Part shown: positions 6,304-7,708 of the stretch, in pieces
Layout of the letters: the number at the start of each line of letters is the position of its first letter
Position numbering within the stretch: the stretch's first letter is position 1
NCBI GenBank assembly: GCA_013042895.1
Contig: JABDPD010000346.1
Coordinates: 1-7,708, forward strand
Length of the DNA stretch: 7,708 nt
Direction of reading: 5' to 3'
Source: Boseongicola sp.
GTDB taxonomy: Bacteria; Pseudomonadota; Alphaproteobacteria; Rhodobacterales; Rhodobacteraceae
Notes under the pieces: generated by a model
Database searches by the model: none
Told to the model about the DNA's origin: nothing
The model's input: the letters and a program-made list of their open reading frames with translations, nothing else
Position numbers and translations under genes: made by a program

Positions 6304-7356
6304 TCAGTTCACGAGCTCCATTTTGGTATTGTCGCGTAAGCCAAGCGAGACGATGCTTGCCCATTCTCCGGTTTCCAGCATCTGAGCTAGTCCCCGGTTC
6401 AGGTCTTCAATAACTTCAGCGCTGACAGAGTTGTCTTTATGAAAAGCCACCTGCATCGGCTGAATGCTGAATAGGTGGGGGTTCGCGGTCACCTGATAGG
6501 TGAGGTTCAAGTCCTCCATCACGCGCTCACCGGCACGCGTGTCCATCGCAACCAGATCAACGGAATTGGTCATCAGTTGCTCAAAACACTCGTGTGTCGA
6601 GGCCGGTTGAACAAGTTCAATCGCTGGCGGCATCAGGCCGTTCTCTTCTAGATGCCCAGTCGAATAGCCCTCCGGTCGACAAATGGTTGCGCCTTCAAAG
6701 GCGGCGAAATCAATGACGTTCTCGTATCCCGTACCGGTCCGAGAGAAGAAGCCATCGACGATTTCGTAGAACGGCTGGGAGTACATAAAGTTCTGACAGG
6801 CATAGAGTTCCATTGACGTCAGTTCGCCTTGCGTTTCACATCCCGGACGGGTCCAGGGGAAGCTGGCGTCGAAAGCTTGTCGTGGCAAAAGTGATTCCAC
6901 ATGTGCTGCGCGATCGTTAACGAACACAATGTCGAATGGTTTGTCTGGCGCGCCCCGCATCATCGCTGTGCGCACGAGATTGGTCATGAGACCCCGCTCG
7001 GCAAGACTTTCATCGGTGTACGGCAGATAGCCGTTTGATGTCACGAAGCTGACCATCACTGCGTCCGAGTTTGCGTTCGGTTTGTTGGCCTGCTCGGTTG
7101 GCATAGCGCCATCCAGGCACGGAAGCCTCAGAACACTTCCAACGCGAATTATGTTGGGGTTCCTGCCAATCTCCTCCCGGTTTTCGCGCCAGATTCTGGC
7201 GTGGTTATCGAAACCGTAGGCGCGCTTGGCGATGTCTGCCAGCGAATCTCCGATCTGAACCCGGTAGGTAGCGCAGGCGTCCTGCGCATGGGCTATTGTT
7301 GGGGCGACGAGGGCAGTAGTTGCCACTGCGACCGACGCCGCGATCAAGCATTTCAT
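6304..7356 (-). CDS. Secreted LysM plus family-3-type solute-binding protein (copy 2)
   Basis: A paralogue of the gene downstream of it, with the same plan in 350 residues: Sec signal peptide 1-24 (A-H-A before Q-D-A-C), one LysM domain about 30-79 (Y-R-V-Q-I-G-D-S-L to G-S-V-L-R-L-P), a short linker (85-99), and a periplasmic-binding domain (100-350). Shared blocks include P-C-L-D-G (79-83), C-R-P-E-G-Y (226-231), L-E-E-N-G-L (236-241) and L-N-R-G-L-A-Q-M-L-E-T-G-E-W (319-332). Cysteines 28, 80, 173, 187, 226 and 257 align with all six of the other copy; Cys3 lies in the signal peptide. Likely ligand-pocket stretches differ (F-P-W-T-R-P-G here, V-A-W-Y-M-P-N there), so the copies may bind different ligands. 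The ATG at 7356 has AAGGA close upstream. No permease or lipobox is seen. A role as a wall-associated receptor is inferred. Confidence 0.87.
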   Translation of the reverse strand: MKCLIAASVAVATTALVAPTIAHAQDACATYRVQIGDSLADIAKRAYGFDNHARIWRENREEIGRNPNIIRVGSVLRLPCLDGAMPTEQANKPNANSDAVMVSFVTSNGYLPYTDESLAERGLMTNLVRTAMMRGAPDKPFDIVFVNDRAAHVESLLPRQAFDASFPWTRPGCETQGELTSMELYACQNFMYSQPFYEIVDGFFSRTGTGYENVIDFAAFEGATICRPEGYSTGHLEENGLMPPAIELVQPASTHECFEQLMTNSVDLVAMDTRAGERVMEDLNLTYQVTANPHLFSIQPMQVAFHKDNSVSAEVIEDLNRGLAQMLETGEWASIVSLGLRDNTKMELVN

Positions 7357-7443
7357 TATTCCTTGTCCCTTCTCTTGATGGGAATTAACGGAACCAATTG
7401 AACTATTTACTGGAAATACAAAGTGTTGGGGTTTGAGTTCGCC
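7357..7443. other. Short gap between the PDZ-like gene and LysM copy 2
   Basis: This AT-rich 87-bp stretch sits between two minus-strand genes. It has no hairpin terminator, so readthrough from the PDZ-like gene is possible. A weak TAAATA hexamer on the minus strand resembles a -10 box, but I see no matching -35, so no promoter is claimed. Confidence 0.4.
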
Positions 7444-7708
7444 CTAGTTAGGCGCTCGAGCGAGGGGCACTGTGACGTCAAGTCTTTCCTCCCCACGTCG
7501 TACTTCAAAGAGCGCGGTTTCAAGGCCGCTGCTGGTGAGGCGGTCCATTGCTGTTGCCAAATCCGTGTGAGGCAAAAAACCAGTGCTGGTCGCAATTTCA
7601 CCAAGGAGGACATCACCAACCTGAAGTCCGTTGTCGCGGACGCCGGATTCGGTAACCGCGATTTGCCATTGAAGGTCCTGAATGCGGGCTTCCAGAACCG
7701 TGCCATCC
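7444..7708 (-). CDS. C-terminal PDZ-like domain of a protein cut by the window edge
   Basis: A minus-strand frame is open from the right edge to a TAG at 7444-7446, giving 87 visible C-terminal residues. They read as a PDZ-like fold: an entry strand (T-V-L-E-A-R-I-Q-D-L-Q-W-Q-I), then G-L-Q-V-G-D-V-L-L-G-E, the hallmark G-L-x-x-G-D-x-I/L block, then a helix (D-L-A-T-A-M-D-R-L) and closing strands (F-E-V-R-R-G-E-E-R-L-D-V-T-V-P-L). This is the end seen in HtrA/DegP-type or other trypsin-like proteases and in PDZ scaffold proteins. The catalytic part, if any, lies outside the window. It is upstream of and co-oriented with the two LysM/binding-protein genes, so it could share their operon. The PDZ assignment is by motif; protease membership is a guess. 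Confidence 0.72.
   Translation of the reverse strand, partial: DGTVLEARIQDLQWQIAVTESGVRDNGLQVGDVLLGEIATSTGFLPHTDLATAMDRLTSSGLETALFEVRRGEERLDVTVPLARAPN

Noticed and set aside
7407..7706. 99-codon minus-strand frame at the right edge
   Set aside because: Its product has no domain character, while the overlapping minus frame ending at 7444 reads as a PDZ-like domain.

Overview
The window suggests an alphaproteobacterium, most likely of the Rhodobacterales (Roseobacter/Paracoccus-type). The grounds are the moderately high GC with Shine-Dalgarno-led starts, an ArgH-like lyase/UgpC-type ATPase/PfkB operon, and an FHA protein whose style (G-W-L-V-V-I-E-G-P, then L-D-F-G-D-Q-S-I-S-R) I associate with that order. 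This is a judgement from the proteins; no marker gene is present. I saw no tRNA, rRNA, CRISPR array or insertion sequence.

Left block (1-3116, plus strand): a tightly packed operon. It holds the 3' part of an ArgH/fumarase-superfamily lyase cut by the window edge, a MalK/UgpC-family ABC importer ATPase starting at TTG 2 nt later, and a PfkB-family sugar kinase joined by an ATGA overlap. Together they look like uptake and breakdown of a sugar-like or N-substituted aspartate-like compound. The lyase departs from true argininosuccinate lyase at substrate-side motifs, so an arginine-biosynthesis role is doubtful. A 241-bp gap (3117-3357) follows, carrying several short inverted and direct repeats and no convincing gene.

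Middle block (3358-4871, plus strand): an FHA-domain phosphothreonine reader and a PP2C-family Ser/Thr phosphatase overlap by ATGA. They form two thirds of a kinase/phosphatase/FHA relay; no kinase is visible here. A perfect 15-bp hairpin at 5027-5060 lies between this block and the convergent minus-strand genes and probably terminates both.

Right block (5081-7708, minus strand): two tandem paralogues encode secreted proteins, each a signal peptide, one LysM domain and a family-3-type periplasmic solute-binding domain, with six cysteines at nearly identical spacing. Upstream of them is the C-terminal end of a PDZ-like protein running off the right edge; it lies in a frame with no early ATG and is easily missed. 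No permease is adjacent. I infer that the right block may sense or process something at the cell wall, and that the FHA/PP2C pair may be its cytoplasmic signalling arm. The sequence shows only proximity, not a functional link.
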